DNA of 64,000 nucleotides. It comes from Larsenimonas rhizosphaerae (GTDB lineage Bacteria > Pseudomonadota > Gammaproteobacteria > Pseudomonadales > Halomonadaceae). Under the pieces are notes generated by a model. It was not told the origin of the DNA, ran no database searches, and saw nothing but the letters and a program-made list of their open reading frames with translations. The translations under genes and the position numbers were made by a program. Positions 28,601-43,422 of the stretch are shown here, piece by piece. Location of the stretch: contig NZ_JAMLJK010000001.1 in assembly GCF_023700005.1 (NCBI RefSeq), positions 1 to 64,000 on the forward strand. Reading direction: 5' to 3'. Within the stretch, counting starts at the first letter, position 1, and every line of letters begins with the position of its first letter.

Positions 28601-28780
28601 TCAGGCAGCATCGCGATGGTTCGGGAACTGGAATTCATTTGCACTGCCATCCTGTGACGTCGTAAAGGCATATGCCAATTTTTCTTCGCGCTCACTGGCT
28701 CGGCCGGAGACCATCATGGCACCTGCCATGAAGAGGATGAGAAGGGCGTAAAGGGCGCCGCCAACGATCAATAATGTCAT
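28601..28780 (-). CDS. Small single-pass membrane protein, unknown
   Basis: Protein of 59 residues with a long hydrophobic N-terminal helix (residues 3-25, LLIVGGALYALLILFMAGAMM) and a polar C-terminal tail that should be cytoplasmic. I do not recognise a family. The ATG at 28780 has a good GAGGAGA site; the longer frame from 28843 would add 21 residues without one. It sits alone between pgk and a gene-poor, AT-rich stretch. The strong ribosome-binding site and proper membrane helix support it being real. Confidence 0.65.
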   Translation of the reverse strand: MTLLIVGGALYALLILFMAGAMMVSGRASEREEKLAYAFTTSQDGSANEFQFPNHRDAA

Positions 28781-29264
28781 AGTATTTCTCCTCAGCCAGC
28801 TAGTTTGGCTATTGAATAGGGGAGCCACCGCTTTCTCGATCAAAGTTGCCAGTCACTCGGTTCACATGAACCAGTTACTTGCTGAACAACCCCGCCTGAG
28901 GAGATCCTCATTGCCTGATCCAGGAGCAAGCTGTCACACAGGAATAACGGCATTCTTGCCAAAGGGTTTAACGACCCTTGTTACCTGCTTATGGCTCTAT
29001 CATGGCAAAAGCATGACTACATACCGCCCTACTTTAGTCTCCGGATACATAAAAATACATTGTACGTTAGTATGGTAAAAGTACTAACTTAAAGTAACAT
29101 TGTACCATACCCCTCATGACACTAGCTTAGAACACTCCATAAAACCATTAAAATCAATGCCTTGAAAACAAAAAAATCCCAATAAACAAGGATGAGCCAC
29201 CAGAAAAAAGCTTTGACCAGGGATATTTACACTGAAGTCTGAAAACGTACTGTAACAAAAAACC
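28781..29264. other. AT-rich intergenic stretch with short repeats
   Basis: About 480 bases without a convincing gene. AT content rises towards 29150-29260. ACATTGTAC occurs twice (29057-29065 and 29097-29105), and GTTAGTA/TACTAAC form an inverted repeat between the copies (29066-29088). It should contain the promoter of the small membrane protein gene at its left end. No tRNA or known RNA is seen. Confidence 0.5.
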
Positions 29265-30893
<1,629 letters not shown>

Positions 30894-30962
30894 TCAGTCT
30901 TCAAGGAATTTTCTGACTTATCGGCGCATCATGATTTAATTGAATATCAAAGGAGCACAGGG

Positions 30963-31268
30963 ATGTCTGCACGCCAGATTCAATGGGATACCCCCCAGCA
31001 GGAAAGCGTTCGTGAACACTACGACGATTTATATTTTTTGAAGAAGGCACCGGAAGCAGGAAGCATCATCACGACTCGCTACAAGGGCCATGACGTACGT
31101 TTGAAAGTACTGGAGCGCGCCGATGGTAAAACCTCCATCGCCGAGGTAATCGGTATCGGTGCCAGCGGTCCCGATGAACAGACCCTAGATCTTGGCAAGG
31201 GTGATACCGTTCTGGTACCTGATGATAAACGGGCATTTGTCGTCAATGATGATGAAGATGATGATTAA
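30963..31268 (+). CDS. Conserved-looking acidic small protein, unknown
   Basis: Protein of 101 residues that I do not recognise. A short helix-prone N-terminus (about 1-30) is followed by a region of alternating hydrophobic and charged residues that could form a small beta barrel (about 35-95, ending in GDTVLVPDDKRAFVV), and the tail is almost purely acidic (NDDEDDD). The ATG at 30963 follows AAGGAG; the open frame from 30813 lacks a site and overlaps the ligB start. It is divergent from ligB by 72 bases and ends at a terminator. Confidence 0.75.
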   Translation: MSARQIQWDTPQQESVREHYDDLYFLKKAPEAGSIITTRYKGHDVRLKVLERADGKTSIAEVIGIGASGPDEQTLDLGKGDTVLVPDDKRAFVVNDDEDDD

Positions 31269-31280
31269 TCATCCCATACG

Positions 31281-31313
31281 AAAAAACGGCTTCCCAAGGG
31301 AAGCCGTTTTAGT
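31281..31313. terminator. Bidirectional terminator between the acidic protein gene and atpC
   Basis: AACGGCTTCCC and GGGAAGCCGTT arms are flanked by an A-run and a T-run. It ends both the plus-strand gene and the minus-strand atp operon. Confidence 0.93.
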
Positions 31314-31337
31314 TTGTGTGCCACACTACTGCTGTTA

Positions 31338-31757
31338 CTAGCGACGACGTTTGAGCTGATGAAGCGTTCTGAGCCGCGCACTAGCCTCGGCAAACTGCGC
31401 CAGGGCAATGGAGTGCTGCTCGGCCGATTCATGCTGCTCCAGCTCACGCTGAGCTTCCTGACGTGCCTGCTCGGCTTCAGCTTCATCAATATCACGAGCG
31501 CGCTGAGCAGTGTCTGCCAGCAGGGACACAATATCCGGCTGAATTTCGAGAAAGCCTCCGGAGACATAAAAAATGTCTTCATGGCCTTCTTCAGTGACGA
31601 TACGTACAGGACCCGGCGCCAGTGCGGTCAACAGTGGCGCGTGACCCGCACGAATGCCGAGATCGCCTTCAGTACCCGCCGCTACAACCAGCTCGACCTC
31701 ACCGGAAAAGATACTTTTCTCGGCGCTAACGATATCGCAGTGGATCTTCGATGCCAT
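31338..31757 (-). CDS. atpC: F1 ATP synthase epsilon subunit
   Basis: Central-stalk subunit of 139 residues that couples rotation and inhibits ATP hydrolysis. The N-terminal beta-sandwich begins KIHCDIVSAEKSIFSGEVELV, with GDLGIRAGHAPLLTAL near residue 32, and is followed by a two-helix C-terminal hairpin (about 90-139). It is the last gene of the atp operon and is followed by a strong terminator. Confidence 0.95.
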   Translation of the reverse strand: MASKIHCDIVSAEKSIFSGEVELVVAAGTEGDLGIRAGHAPLLTALAPGPVRIVTEEGHEDIFYVSGGFLEIQPDIVSLLADTAQRARDIDEAEAEQARQEAQRELEQHESAEQHSIALAQFAEASARLRTLHQLKRRR

Positions 31758-31785
31758 GGTGATGTCCTCTCCGCCAGGCGCTGGC

Positions 31786-33195
<1,410 letters not shown>

Positions 33196-33207
33196 TCACT
33201 CAACCTG

Positions 33208-34092
33208 TTAAACGGCAGCTGCTCCGCTGACGATCTCGGAAATTTCCTGAGTAATAGCCGCCTGACGGGCCTTGTTATACTCAAGTTGCAGCTCGTCGAT
33301 CATATTGCCGGCATTATCCGTCGCATTTTTCATTGCAATCATGCGTGCGGCCTGCTCACAGGCAATGTTTTCGACCACGGCCTGGTAGACCTGAGATTCG
33401 ACATAGCGTACGAGCAGTGTATCGAGCAACGCTTTCGCGTCCGGCTCGTAGAGGTAATCCCACGGAGCACTGCTCGACGGATCGGTGGTCTGATCCTTCG
33501 CGGGCTCGTCCACCGTAAGAGGCAACAACTGACGGACGATCGGTGTTTGAGTCATTGTGTTGACAAACTCGTTGCACACCACGTTAAGGCGGTCGAGTTC
33601 ACCATTATCAAATGCATCCAGCATGACCTTCACGCTGCCGATCAGATCCTGGGTTACAGGCGCATCGCCAATTCCGGACTTGGCAGCCAGCAGCTCGCTG
33701 GAACCGTATTTACGGAAGAAAACGCTGCCCTTGGAACCGATAGCACAAAAACGAACCTCGGCCCCCTGATCACGCCACTGCTTCGCGTCACGCATGACAC
33801 TTTTGAACAGATTGACGTTCAAGCCACCGCACAGTCCACGATCGGACGTGACGACAATATAGCCCACACGCTTTACGTCACGCGGTTGCATATAAGGATG
33901 GCGATACTCGGGGTTGGCCTTGGATACGTGTCCGACTACCTTGCGAATCTGACGAGCATAAGGCTGGCTGGCTGCCATGCGGTCCTGCGCCCGACGCATC
34001 TTGGATGCAGCCACCATTTCCATGGCGCTGGTAATCTTCTGCGTGTTCTTGACGCTCCCGATCTGGGACTTAATCTCTTTTCCGGCTGCCAT
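33208..34092 (-). CDS. atpG: F1 ATP synthase gamma subunit
   Basis: Rotor shaft of 294 residues made of long N- and C-terminal coiled-coil helices. Family segments are [32 protein letters not shown] at the start, [13 protein letters not shown] near residue 82 and the C-terminal [28 protein letters not shown]. The frame opens at 34113, but the ATG at 34092 has AGGAT upstream and fits the family start. Confidence 0.96.
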   Translation of the reverse strand: MAAGKEIKSQIGSVKNTQKITSAMEMVAASKMRRAQDRMAASQPYARQIRKVVGHVSKANPEYRHPYMQPRDVKRVGYIVVTSDRGLCGGLNVNLFKSVMRDAKQWRDQGAEVRFCAIGSKGSVFFRKYGSSELLAAKSGIGDAPVTQDLIGSVKVMLDAFDNGELDRLNVVCNEFVNTMTQTPIVRQLLPLTVDEPAKDQTTDPSSSAPWDYLYEPDAKALLDTLLVRYVESQVYQAVVENIACEQAARMIAMKNATDNAGNMIDELQLEYNKARQAAITQEISEIVSGAAAV

Positions 34093-34151
34093 AGCGATAT
34101 CCTGTTCGAGCAACTCAAGGTAGAGCCTGCGGAGCAGGCTCTACCACGGCA

Positions 34152-35696
34152 TCAATAGCTTTGAGTCGACTTGAAGGTTTCGACACCTGATTTCAGGCCC
34201 TGCTGGATTCCGTCATCGTAGCCGCCTTTCTCGTCAATGCGCGCCAGCAGTTCAGACTGCTCGGAGTGCATGTACTCGATGAGGGCACGTTCGAAATCCA
34301 GAACCTTATCGACCGGAACGTCGTTCAGGTAGCCTTCGTTAGCCGCATAAAGGGAAACAGCCATCTCTGATACGGACATCGGAGAGTATTGTTTCTGCTT
34401 CATCAGTTCGGTAACGCGCTGCCCGTGTTCAAGCTGTTTACGGGTTGCTTCATCAAGGTCGGATGCAAACTGGGAGAAGGCTGCCAGTTCACGATACTGT
34501 GCCAGGGCAAGACGAACACCGCCGCCCAGCTTCTTGATGATCTTGGTCTGCGCAGAACCACCTACACGTGAAACCGACAGACCAGCATTGATGGCAGGAC
34601 GGATACCGGAGTTGAAGAGGTTGGTTTCCAGAAAGATCTGACCGTCAGTGATAGAGATCACGTTGGTAGGAACAAATGCGGAAACGTCACCACCTTGTGT
34701 TTCAATGATCGGCAGTGCCGTCAGTGAACCGGTTTTACCCTTCACTTCACCATTGGTGAACTTCTCGACATAGTCTTCGTTGACACGTGCAGCACGCTCA
34801 AGCAGACGGGAGTGGAGATAGAACACGTCACCCGGATAGGCTTCACGGCCAGGCGGACGCTTGAGAAGCAGGGAAATCTGACGATATGCCCAGGCCTGCT
34901 TGGTCAGGTCATCGTAAACGATCAGGCTGTCTTCACCGCGGTCGCGAAAATATTCGCCCATGGTGCAACCGGCATACGGTGCCAGAAACTGCATGGCAGC
35001 AGGATCGGCAGCACCAGCTACAACCACGATGGTATGTTCCATCGCACCATGCTCTTCGAGCTTGCGAACGATGTTGGCAATAGTGGACTGTTTCTGGCCT
35101 ATGGCGACATAGACACAGGTAATGCCCTTGCCTTTCTGGTTGATAATGGCATCGATGGCGATCGCGGACTTGCCGATCTGACGGTCACCGATGATCAGCT
35201 CACGCTGACCACGACCGATAGGCACCATCGCATCGATCGCCTTGAGCCCGGTCTGTACCGGCTGGTCAACGCCCTGACGGGTGATAACACCCGGAGCAAC
35301 CTTTTCAACCGCATCGGTTTCAGTCGTTTTAAGGTCACCCTTGCCATCGACCGGATTACCCAGGGCATCCACAACGCGCCCCACCAGTTCCTTGCCGACC
35401 GGGACTTCAAGAATACGGCCGGTGCACTTGCCGGTCATGCCTTCCTGAAGGCTCAGATAGTTCCCCAGAACCACGACACCTACGCTGTCGCGTTCAAGGT
35501 TAAGCGCCATGCCAAAAACATCGCCCGGGAATTCAATCATTTCCCCGAACATGACGTCGTTGAGGCCGTGCATCTGAATGATGCCGTCGGCCACACTGAC
35601 GATGGTGCCCTCGTTACGTGCTTCAGCATCAACATCAAGTTTTTCAATACGATTCTTGATGACGTCGCTGATTTCAGAAGGATTCAGTTGCTGCAT
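34152..35696 (-). CDS. atpA: F1 ATP synthase alpha subunit
   Basis: Non-catalytic nucleotide-binding subunit of 514 residues. The P-loop GDRQIGKSA is near residue 170, and the conserved [17 protein letters not shown] segment is near 365 with the crucial arginine of the catalytic interface. Length and order are standard for the family. It lies between atpH and atpG. Confidence 0.97.
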   Translation of the reverse strand: MQQLNPSEISDVIKNRIEKLDVDAEARNEGTIVSVADGIIQMHGLNDVMFGEMIEFPGDVFGMALNLERDSVGVVVLGNYLSLQEGMTGKCTGRILEVPVGKELVGRVVDALGNPVDGKGDLKTTETDAVEKVAPGVITRQGVDQPVQTGLKAIDAMVPIGRGQRELIIGDRQIGKSAIAIDAIINQKGKGITCVYVAIGQKQSTIANIVRKLEEHGAMEHTIVVVAGAADPAAMQFLAPYAGCTMGEYFRDRGEDSLIVYDDLTKQAWAYRQISLLLKRPPGREAYPGDVFYLHSRLLERAARVNEDYVEKFTNGEVKGKTGSLTALPIIETQGGDVSAFVPTNVISITDGQIFLETNLFNSGIRPAINAGLSVSRVGGSAQTKIIKKLGGGVRLALAQYRELAAFSQFASDLDEATRKQLEHGQRVTELMKQKQYSPMSVSEMAVSLYAANEGYLNDVPVDKVLDFERALIEYMHSEQSELLARIDEKGGYDDGIQQGLKSGVETFKSTQSY

Positions 35697-35712
35697 GCCA
35701 TGTCCCTCGGTC

Positions 35713-36249
35713 TCAGATATTCAAGGCGCTGGCCAGCTTTGCCAGTCGACCACGCAGGGAACCATCGATCACGGTATCTCCTGCATGAATCACGGCACCG
35801 GCCAGCAGCGACTTGTCCACCCGAGTAGTAATAGAGATTTCGCGGTCAAGACGCTTTTTAAGTGCGTCTGCCAGCGTGTTCTGTTGCTCGTCGTCCAGCG
35901 GATAGGCCGAAACAATAACGACGTCCGTACGTTTCTCGAACCCGGCGCGTTCTTCCTCGAACAGCTCAGCCACTTCCGGCAGCAGGAGCAGACGATTCTG
36001 ATCTCCCAGTACACGGATAAAGTTCTGACCATGCTTGTCCAGGGCGTCGCCGCAGACGTCGATCAGAAGGGTGGCCTTGTCCTTGCGAGACCTGCGCGGG
36101 TCGGAAAGCACCTCACGCATCCGCTTGTCCAGAGACACACGGGCCGCAGTGGCCAGCATGGCTGACCACTGATCAAGCTGTGAGGATTCCCGCGCCAGAT
36201 CAAAGGAGGCCTTGGCATAGGGACGAGCAAGTTGTGACGTATCAGCCAT
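35713..36249 (-). CDS. atpH: F1 ATP synthase delta subunit
   Basis: Peripheral-stalk protein of 178 residues that joins the b dimer to the top of F1. The N-terminal helical domain begins [12 protein letters not shown], and the C-terminal segment contains [31 protein letters not shown], which is the conserved family signature. It starts 11 bases after the atpF stop and ends 16 bases before atpA. Confidence 0.95.
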   Translation of the reverse strand: MADTSQLARPYAKASFDLARESSQLDQWSAMLATAARVSLDKRMREVLSDPRRSRKDKATLLIDVCGDALDKHGQNFIRVLGDQNRLLLLPEVAELFEEERAGFEKRTDVVIVSAYPLDDEQQNTLADALKKRLDREISITTRVDKSLLAGAVIHAGDTVIDGSLRGRLAKLASALNI

Positions 36250-36260
36250 GGGGCTTCCCC

Positions 36261-36731
36261 TCAGAGTTCAGCCGCGAGCTTGTCCAGCAATTCGCGATGC
36301 GCCTGTTCGTCGACAGAAGCCTCAAGAACACGCTCTGCACCGACAATCGCCAGTGTAGAGACCTGTGCACGCAGTTGTTCCTTGGCACGATTGACTTCCT
36401 GCTCGATCTCGGTGCGAGCATTGGCAATCATCCGCTCGCCTTCAGCACGCGCATCATCACGTGCTTCCTCAATCATCTGATTGGAACGGCTGCGCGCCTG
36501 TTCCAGAAGCCGGGCAGACTCATCGCGACTTTCACGCAATGTTTTTTCAGCCTGCCGGCTGGCCTCGTCCAGCTCCTGCTGAGCGCGGCTGGCTGCATCC
36601 AGGCCATCGGCAATTTTCTTCTGACGCTCATGAAGGGCTTGAATGACCGGAGGCCAAACGTACTTCATGCAGAACCAGACGAAAACGGCGAAGGCGATGG
36701 ACTGACCAATAATGGTTAGGTTCAGATTCAC
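36261..36731 (-). CDS. atpF: F0 ATP synthase subunit b
   Basis: Peripheral-stalk protein of 156 residues. A single membrane helix (about 5-27, with [16 protein letters not shown]) is followed by a long charged coiled coil (about 30-140) that dimerises. There is a single b-type gene, as in other proton-type gammaproteobacterial operons, with no b' partner. It lies between atpE and atpH. Confidence 0.95.
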   Translation of the reverse strand: MNLNLTIIGQSIAFAVFVWFCMKYVWPPVIQALHERQKKIADGLDAASRAQQELDEASRQAEKTLRESRDESARLLEQARSRSNQMIEEARDDARAEGERMIANARTEIEQEVNRAKEQLRAQVSTLAIVGAERVLEASVDEQAHRELLDKLAAEL

Positions 36732-36795
36732 GCCAGTACCTCTCGCTTCGTTTTGGGGGTGGTTAACATTCCGATGGCCTCAGGCCTCGGCGACA

Positions 36796-37077
<282 letters not shown>

Positions 37078-37114
37078 TTAGGGTTGGTTAAGGGTCAAGG
37101 GTATCCGATCAGCA

Positions 37115-38396
<1,282 letters not shown>

Positions 38397-38464
38397 GTTA
38401 CCAGTCGCACGTCCCAGGTTACTTGCATCTGTCGGGCTGTTGCCCGGCAGACAAAGCTCGGCGG

Positions 38465-38493
38465 ATTATAAGAGAGCACTGCATGTGCTTCAA
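38465..38493 (-). promoter_or_regulatory. atp operon promoter (sigma70 type)
   Basis: On the minus strand TTGAAG (38493-38488) and a perfect TATAAT (38470-38465) are exactly 17 bases apart. Transcription would start near 38457, leaving a leader of about 60 bases before atpI. Confidence 0.78.
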
Positions 38494-38605
38494 TGTAAAA
38501 GCAGTCAAATATCGTGATTTTTCACCTGATTGCCACTAAAGTGCCGACATTACGCAGCAATTTACAGCCAACGCGTAATGTCAATTAAACCGCACTTAAT
38601 CCGCA

Positions 38606-39550
38606 TCATTTTATGTGCGACAAAATGCCATCCAGCTCATCCAGACTGGTATAGCGAATGGTCAGCCTTCCCTTGCCGGCCTTGCCGTGTGCAATCTTGA
38701 CGGCGGCTCCCAACAATTCGCCCAGTTGAGTCTCCAGATGGGCAACATCGGTATTTTCAGAATGTCTTGATGACTTGCTGCTTTCGGCCTGCCCTGCCTG
38801 TACACGCTTGACCAGCTCCTCGGTTTGCCGAACGGTCAGTTCACGGGATACCACATCTCGTGCGGTATGACGCTGCTTCAAGCCTTTAAGCGCCAGCAGC
38901 GCACGCGCATGCCCCATATCGAGATCACCACGCTCCAGCAGGGTTTGCACTTCATCATCAAGCGCCAGCAGACGAAGCAGATTGGCGACCTGCGCTCTGG
39001 AGCGCCCCACCGCGTTGGCGGCCTGTTGCTGTGTCAGGTCAAATTCATCAATCAAGCGTTTCAATGCCAGTGCCTCTTCAATGACGCTAAGATTTTCACG
39101 CTGAATATTTTCGATCAACGACATCGCCAGTGCCGTCTCATCATCCATGGTGCGGACGATGGCAGGAATGGTCGTCAGCTCCGCCAGCTGGGCAGCGCGC
39201 CAACGGCGCTCGCCAGCAATGATTTCATAGGAAACCGGACCGCGGTCGCTGACCGGCCGGACGACGATTGGCTGCATGACTCCCTGAGCACGGATCGAAC
39301 CAGCCAGTTCCTCAAGACGCTCAGGTTGCATATCGCGACGAGGCTGGTACTTGCCGCGTCGCAACTGATGCAGTGGCAATGCCAGCAGCGCTTCATCGAC
39401 TGACTCGGGTTGCTCACATGACTCAACGGGATCGAGCGTCGAAATATCACTTTCTGCAGGTGACAAGGGTGCCTGAAGCTGTGAACGCTGCCTGGCGCCA
39501 GCTCCGATCAATGCATCCAATCCTCGTCCTAAAGCACGCTTGCGCGTCAT
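38606..39550 (-). CDS. parB: Chromosome partitioning protein ParB
   Basis: CTP-dependent DNA clamp of 314 residues that loads at parS. The ParB/Srx domain (about 55-150) includes ELAGSIRAQGVMQPIVVRP, the GERRWRAAQ CTP-binding box and ENIQRENLS. A helix-turn-helix follows (QQAANAVGRSRAQVANLLRLL, about 180-200), then a linker and a C-terminal dimerisation domain. It overlaps no neighbour and follows parA by 14 bases. No clear parS was seen by eye. Confidence 0.95.
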   Translation of the reverse strand: MTRKRALGRGLDALIGAGARQRSQLQAPLSPAESDISTLDPVESCEQPESVDEALLALPLHQLRRGKYQPRRDMQPERLEELAGSIRAQGVMQPIVVRPVSDRGPVSYEIIAGERRWRAAQLAELTTIPAIVRTMDDETALAMSLIENIQRENLSVIEEALALKRLIDEFDLTQQQAANAVGRSRAQVANLLRLLALDDEVQTLLERGDLDMGHARALLALKGLKQRHTARDVVSRELTVRQTEELVKRVQAGQAESSKSSRHSENTDVAHLETQLGELLGAAVKIAHGKAGKGRLTIRYTSLDELDGILSHIK

Positions 39551-39564
39551 GGTATTTCCTCACA

Positions 39565-40335
39565 TTACAGCGACAGACGGCGGCTCAATTCCTTGGCCAA
39601 AACTCTGTAGGCATGACTTCCCCGAGACAGTCTGGCGTAGCTTGTAACCGGCAGACCATGGCTTGGGGCTTCAGCAACGCGGACATTGCGTGGAATCACG
39701 GTTTTCAGCAGCACATCGCCAAAATAATCGGACAGCTGCTTACTGACATCACGCGTCAGACTGTTGCGATTATCAAACATGGTACGAACAATGCCGTAGA
39801 CCTCAAGGTCCGGATTCACACTGTCACGGATCTGTTCCACCGTATCCAGCAGCGCTGACAGCCCTTCCAACGCATAGAACTCGCACTGCAGGGGGATAAG
39901 CACGCCATGGGAAGCGGTAAGCGCATTGACGGTCAGCATGTTCAATGATGGCGGGCAGTCAATCAATATGACATCAAACTGGTCTGCAACGGCACCAAGG
40001 GCAGTATCAAGGCAACGCTCACGACCATCTCGCTCGAGCAGGTCAACTTCGGCCGCGGTAAGATCACCATTGCCAGGCAGTACGGTATAGCCTGCCGCCT
40101 GCGCGAAGACCATGACCTCTTCTGCGCGCCGTTCACCAAGCAGGACGTCCAGTACACTGCCCTGTTCAAGAGTATGCTTATCGATGCCGCTGCCCATGGT
40201 GGCATGGCCCTGAGGGTCAAGATCCACCAGCAATACGCGTTTTTTCAGGCCCGCCAGGCCTGCTGCCAGATTGACAGCGGTGGTAGTCTTGCCAACACCG
40301 CCTTTCTGGTTGGTCAGGGCGATAATCCGGGTCAC
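39565..40335 (-). CDS. parA: Chromosome partitioning ATPase ParA
   Basis: Deviant-Walker ATPase of 256 residues (Soj type). The P-loop KGGVGKTTTAVNLA begins at residue 10, the switch with VLLVDLDPQGHATMG follows near 35, and VILIDCPPSLN near 120 is Walker B. It lacks the long N-terminal DNA-binding extension of plasmid P1-type ParA, as expected for the chromosomal class. The gene order rsmG-parA-parB is typical near the origin. Confidence 0.96.
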   Translation of the reverse strand: MTRIIALTNQKGGVGKTTTAVNLAAGLAGLKKRVLLVDLDPQGHATMGSGIDKHTLEQGSVLDVLLGERRAEEVMVFAQAAGYTVLPGNGDLTAAEVDLLERDGRERCLDTALGAVADQFDVILIDCPPSLNMLTVNALTASHGVLIPLQCEFYALEGLSALLDTVEQIRDSVNPDLEVYGIVRTMFDNRNSLTRDVSKQLSDYFGDVLLKTVIPRNVRVAEAPSHGLPVTSYARLSRGSHAYRVLAKELSRRLSL

Positions 40336-40368
40336 GATTACATTCCTTTAGCCAAACATGTCATGGCA

Positions 40369-41001
40369 CTAGAGAGCTGTTTTCCGAACACGCACCAAAT
40401 GGCGTTGCCCGGTTTCCCCCGGCACATTCAGGGGCACACTGTCGTGCGCCTGAACCCCTGAAGGCAGAGTGGTGTCTTCTGTATCAAGCCGCCCCTTCAT
40501 GGCCAGCCATTCGCCCCCCTGAGCCAGAAATGGCTGACTCAGCTCTACAAAATCCGTCAGGGAGGAAAAGGCACGGCTTACAATCTGTTCAAACGGCCGT
40601 GGCGGATTGAAGGCCTCGATGCGGGTGTGCACCGGCACGGCGTTGTCGATACCCAGCGCCAGGCAGGCATGCTGCTGAAAGCGGACCTTCTTGCCATTGC
40701 TGTCCACCAGAGTTACCTGAAGCTCCGGGTTTACCATGGCCAGCACCAGTCCAGGCAAGCCGGCGCCAGCTCCGATATCAAGCAGGCAAGGGCCAGTCAC
40801 CCAGGGCATGATACTTAAACTGTCCAGCACGTGCCGCGAAACCATCTGTTCCGGGTCGCGAACGGCGGTGAGGTTATAAGCCTTGTTCCACTTGTGCAAC
40901 AAGGCGACATAATCCAGTAATCGCTGTTGCGTCGTACTGGAAAGTGGCAGCGCCATGGCTGCCAGTCCGTTTTCAAGAATTTGTTCGCAACGCGGTGTCA
41001 T
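40369..41001 (-). CDS. rsmG: 16S rRNA (guanine527-N7)-methyltransferase
   Basis: SAM-dependent rRNA methyltransferase of 210 residues. The SAM motif [16 protein letters not shown] is near residue 70, and [12 protein letters not shown] with the later IVSRAFSSL segments are typical of the GidB family. It overlaps the mnmG stop by four bases (an ATGA-type junction), so translation is likely coupled. Confidence 0.95.
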   Translation of the reverse strand: MTPRCEQILENGLAAMALPLSSTTQQRLLDYVALLHKWNKAYNLTAVRDPEQMVSRHVLDSLSIMPWVTGPCLLDIGAGAGLPGLVLAMVNPELQVTLVDSNGKKVRFQQHACLALGIDNAVPVHTRIEAFNPPRPFEQIVSRAFSSLTDFVELSQPFLAQGGEWLAMKGRLDTEDTTLPSGVQAHDSVPLNVPGETGQRHLVRVRKTAL

Positions 41002-42893
41002 GCCGAATCAGCACTCTTCAGGTGAGTGGCAAGACCATGCTTTTTAAGATAAATCAGCAAAAGCGATACTGCTGCCGGGGTAACACCGGAAATTCGTCCG
41101 GCCTGAGCCAGGGTTTCGGGGCGTGCGGCTGCCAGCTTCTGTCGAATTTCATTCGACAGCCCCTCTATACGACTGTAATCAAGTGATGCTGGCAGTGCCA
41201 TTGCTTCGTGGCGACGTAGCTTGTCAATATCCTGCTGCTGCCGCTCGATATAGCCCTGATACTTGGCCTGGATCTGTACCTGTTCAATGACGTCTGGATT
41301 ATCAATCCCGCCTTCTGCAAGAGGCGCTATATCGTCATAAGTCAGTTCCGGGCGTCGCAGCAGGTCAAGCAAACGATATTCCCGTCCGAGCGGGCCGGTC
41401 TTGTCCTTGAGCCGATCAGCCTCTGGTGATCCCGGTTGTATCCAGGTAGATGCCAGCCGCTGACTTTCCTGCTCCATCATCGTGCGTTTTTCATCGAATG
41501 CCTTGAAGCGAGCGTCATCCACTACGCCAAGTTCGCGCCCTACAGGAGTCAGCCTCAGATCAGCATTGTCTTCCCTCAGCAGCAACCGATATTCCGCGCG
41601 CGAGGTAAACATTCGATAGGGTTCCTGCGTTCCCATTCGGATCAGATCATCCACCATAACGCCGATGTAGGCTTCATCGCGCCGTGGGCACCAGCTCTCG
41701 AGCGATTTGGCACGACGAGCAGCGTTAAGTCCGGCAAGCAGCCCCTGGGCTCCGGCTTCTTCGTACCCTGTTGTGCCATTGATCTGTCCGGCAAAAAACA
41801 GGTTATGAATGAACCTGGTTTCCAGTGAGTGCTTCAGATCTCGGGGATCGAAGAAATCATACTCAATGGCATAACCCGGCCGGGTTATGTGCGCCTTCTC
41901 AAGGCCCTTGATGGAACGAACCAGGGAGAGCTGGATATCAAACGGCAATGATGTGGAAATGCCGTTGGGATAGAGCTCATGAGTATCAAGCCCTTCGGGC
42001 TCGAGAAATATCTGGTGGCTGTTCTTGTCGGCAAAACGATGAATCTTGTCTTCGATGGAAGGGCAGTATCGTGGCCCTATACCATCGATTACGCCTGAAT
42101 ACATCGGGGAACGATCAAGGTTATTGCGGATGATGTCATGCGTTTGTTCATTGGTATGCGCGATATGGCAGCTCACCTGAGCAGGATGCATGTTGCGGTG
42201 TCCCAGATAGGACATGACCGGCAGTGGTGTATCGCCAGGCTGTTCCGTCAATTCCGAGAAATCAACGCTTCTGGCATCGATTCTGGGAGGTGTCCCTGTC
42301 TTGAGACGACCGACATGGAAAGGTAGCTCACGTAACCGTTGTGCCAGCGCATTGGCCGGAGGATCTCCTGCCCTGCCACCGGTCTGTTTTTCAAGGCCGA
42401 TATGAATGATTCCGCCCAGAAACGTACCGGTACACAGCACGACTGTCTCGCCGAAAAACCGAATACCGCTGCTTGTGACAACACCACGAACCGTATCGTT
42501 ATCGACGATCAAATCGTCCGCGGCCTGCTGGAACAACGTCAGATTGGGCTGGTTTTCAAGAATGGATCGAATGGCTGCCTTGTAGCGTACCCGATCAGCC
42601 TGTGCCCGTGTTGCCCGTACAGCAGGTCCCTTGCGAGCGTTGAGTACTCGAAACTGAATACCACCCTGGTCCGTTGCCAGTGCCATGGCGCCACCCAGTG
42701 CGTCAATTTCCTTGACAAGGTGACTCTTGCCGATCCCGCCAATGGCAGGATTACACGACATCTGACCAAGTGTCTCGATGTTGTGTGTCAGCAGCAGGGT
42801 TTGGCATCCCATGCGAGCGGCGGCAAGTGCGGCTTCGGTTCCAGCATGGCCACCGCCGATGATGATGACATCAAAGCGGTCCGGATAATTCAC
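40998..42893 (-). CDS. mnmG: tRNA U34 carboxymethylaminomethyl-modifying enzyme MnmG
   Basis: FAD-dependent partner of MnmE that modifies the wobble uridine of several tRNAs. The 631-residue protein starts with the dinucleotide-binding motif [20 protein letters not shown], followed by the conserved [24 protein letters not shown] segment, and has the C-terminal helical domain that binds MnmE. It starts beside the putative origin, as gidA does in E. coli. Its partner mnmE is in the window but about 19 kb away. Confidence 0.97.
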   Translation of the reverse strand: MNYPDRFDVIIIGGGHAGTEAALAAARMGCQTLLLTHNIETLGQMSCNPAIGGIGKSHLVKEIDALGGAMALATDQGGIQFRVLNARKGPAVRATRAQADRVRYKAAIRSILENQPNLTLFQQAADDLIVDNDTVRGVVTSSGIRFFGETVVLCTGTFLGGIIHIGLEKQTGGRAGDPPANALAQRLRELPFHVGRLKTGTPPRIDARSVDFSELTEQPGDTPLPVMSYLGHRNMHPAQVSCHIAHTNEQTHDIIRNNLDRSPMYSGVIDGIGPRYCPSIEDKIHRFADKNSHQIFLEPEGLDTHELYPNGISTSLPFDIQLSLVRSIKGLEKAHITRPGYAIEYDFFDPRDLKHSLETRFIHNLFFAGQINGTTGYEEAGAQGLLAGLNAARRAKSLESWCPRRDEAYIGVMVDDLIRMGTQEPYRMFTSRAEYRLLLREDNADLRLTPVGRELGVVDDARFKAFDEKRTMMEQESQRLASTWIQPGSPEADRLKDKTGPLGREYRLLDLLRRPELTYDDIAPLAEGGIDNPDVIEQVQIQAKYQGYIERQQQDIDKLRRHEAMALPASLDYSRIEGLSNEIRQKLAAARPETLAQAGRISGVTPAAVSLLLIYLKKHGLATHLKSADSA

Positions 42894-43373
42894 GGCGTGA
42901 CCTCGTTACGTCAGGAGGTGAAGAAGTGATCTTTGAATTCCGCGCAGTATAACGTGCCTGTGAGTAACCGTCAGTGTTTTCCACACCTTGGTCTTTTCAG
43001 GTCTTTAATTAAATATAAAGAATTTATTTAAAGAATTTTTGTAGTGGTTGTGATTATTGTGTACGCCACTTTCTGTGGATAAGCCATTTTTCCCGCTTTA
43101 GAACAAAACAGTGTCGTGTTTACAATTACAGTGGCATACGGTTGAAAAGCTGGGTGGGGAGGTCTGACAGTATGTGGATAACATGAGCATTCATCCACAG
43201 AGCGGATTATCCCTGATTTATCAACGCCCGCATACCGTAGCTGTAAGCCTGGTTATCAATAGGTGAAATGGCATGCAGCTATCCTCTGCATGCCCTGCTG
43301 TGACAGGCTGGAAGGGCAAATGAAGGAAAAATGTTATCCACAGGCACAAAAAATCAATTTTGGGTGTGTATAA
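42894..43373. other. oriC: Putative chromosomal replication origin (oriC)
   Basis: This gene-free 480-base region between mnmG and erpA has four perfect DnaA boxes (TTATNCACA on either strand) at 43074-43082, 43173-43181, 43334-43342 and 43365-43373. Near-perfect boxes lie at 42977-42985 and 43191-43199. An AT-rich stretch at about 43000-43040 could be the unwinding element. Three GATC sites cluster at 43408-43424 next to it. Location beside mnmG-rsmG-parAB supports the call. dnaA is not in this window. Confidence 0.85.
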
Positions 43374-43400
43374 CAAAAAAATACCGCCTGACGGCGGTAA
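43374..43400 (-). terminator. Terminator of erpA
   Basis: TACCGCC and GGCGGTA arms with a TGAC loop, followed on the minus strand by T7. It separates erpA from the origin region. Confidence 0.9.
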
Positions 43401-43422
43401 AATGAGAGATCTGATCAGTTGA

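Noticed and set aside
34560-34575. parS-like half site CACGTGAAAC inside atpA
   Set aside because: Only the right part fits the TGTTNCACGTGAAACA consensus; the left part has three mismatches and the last base differs, and it lies in a conserved coding region.
34812-35828. Long open frame (338 codons) antisense to atpA and atpH
   Set aside because: It crosses two conserved genes and their junction and is a codon-bias shadow.
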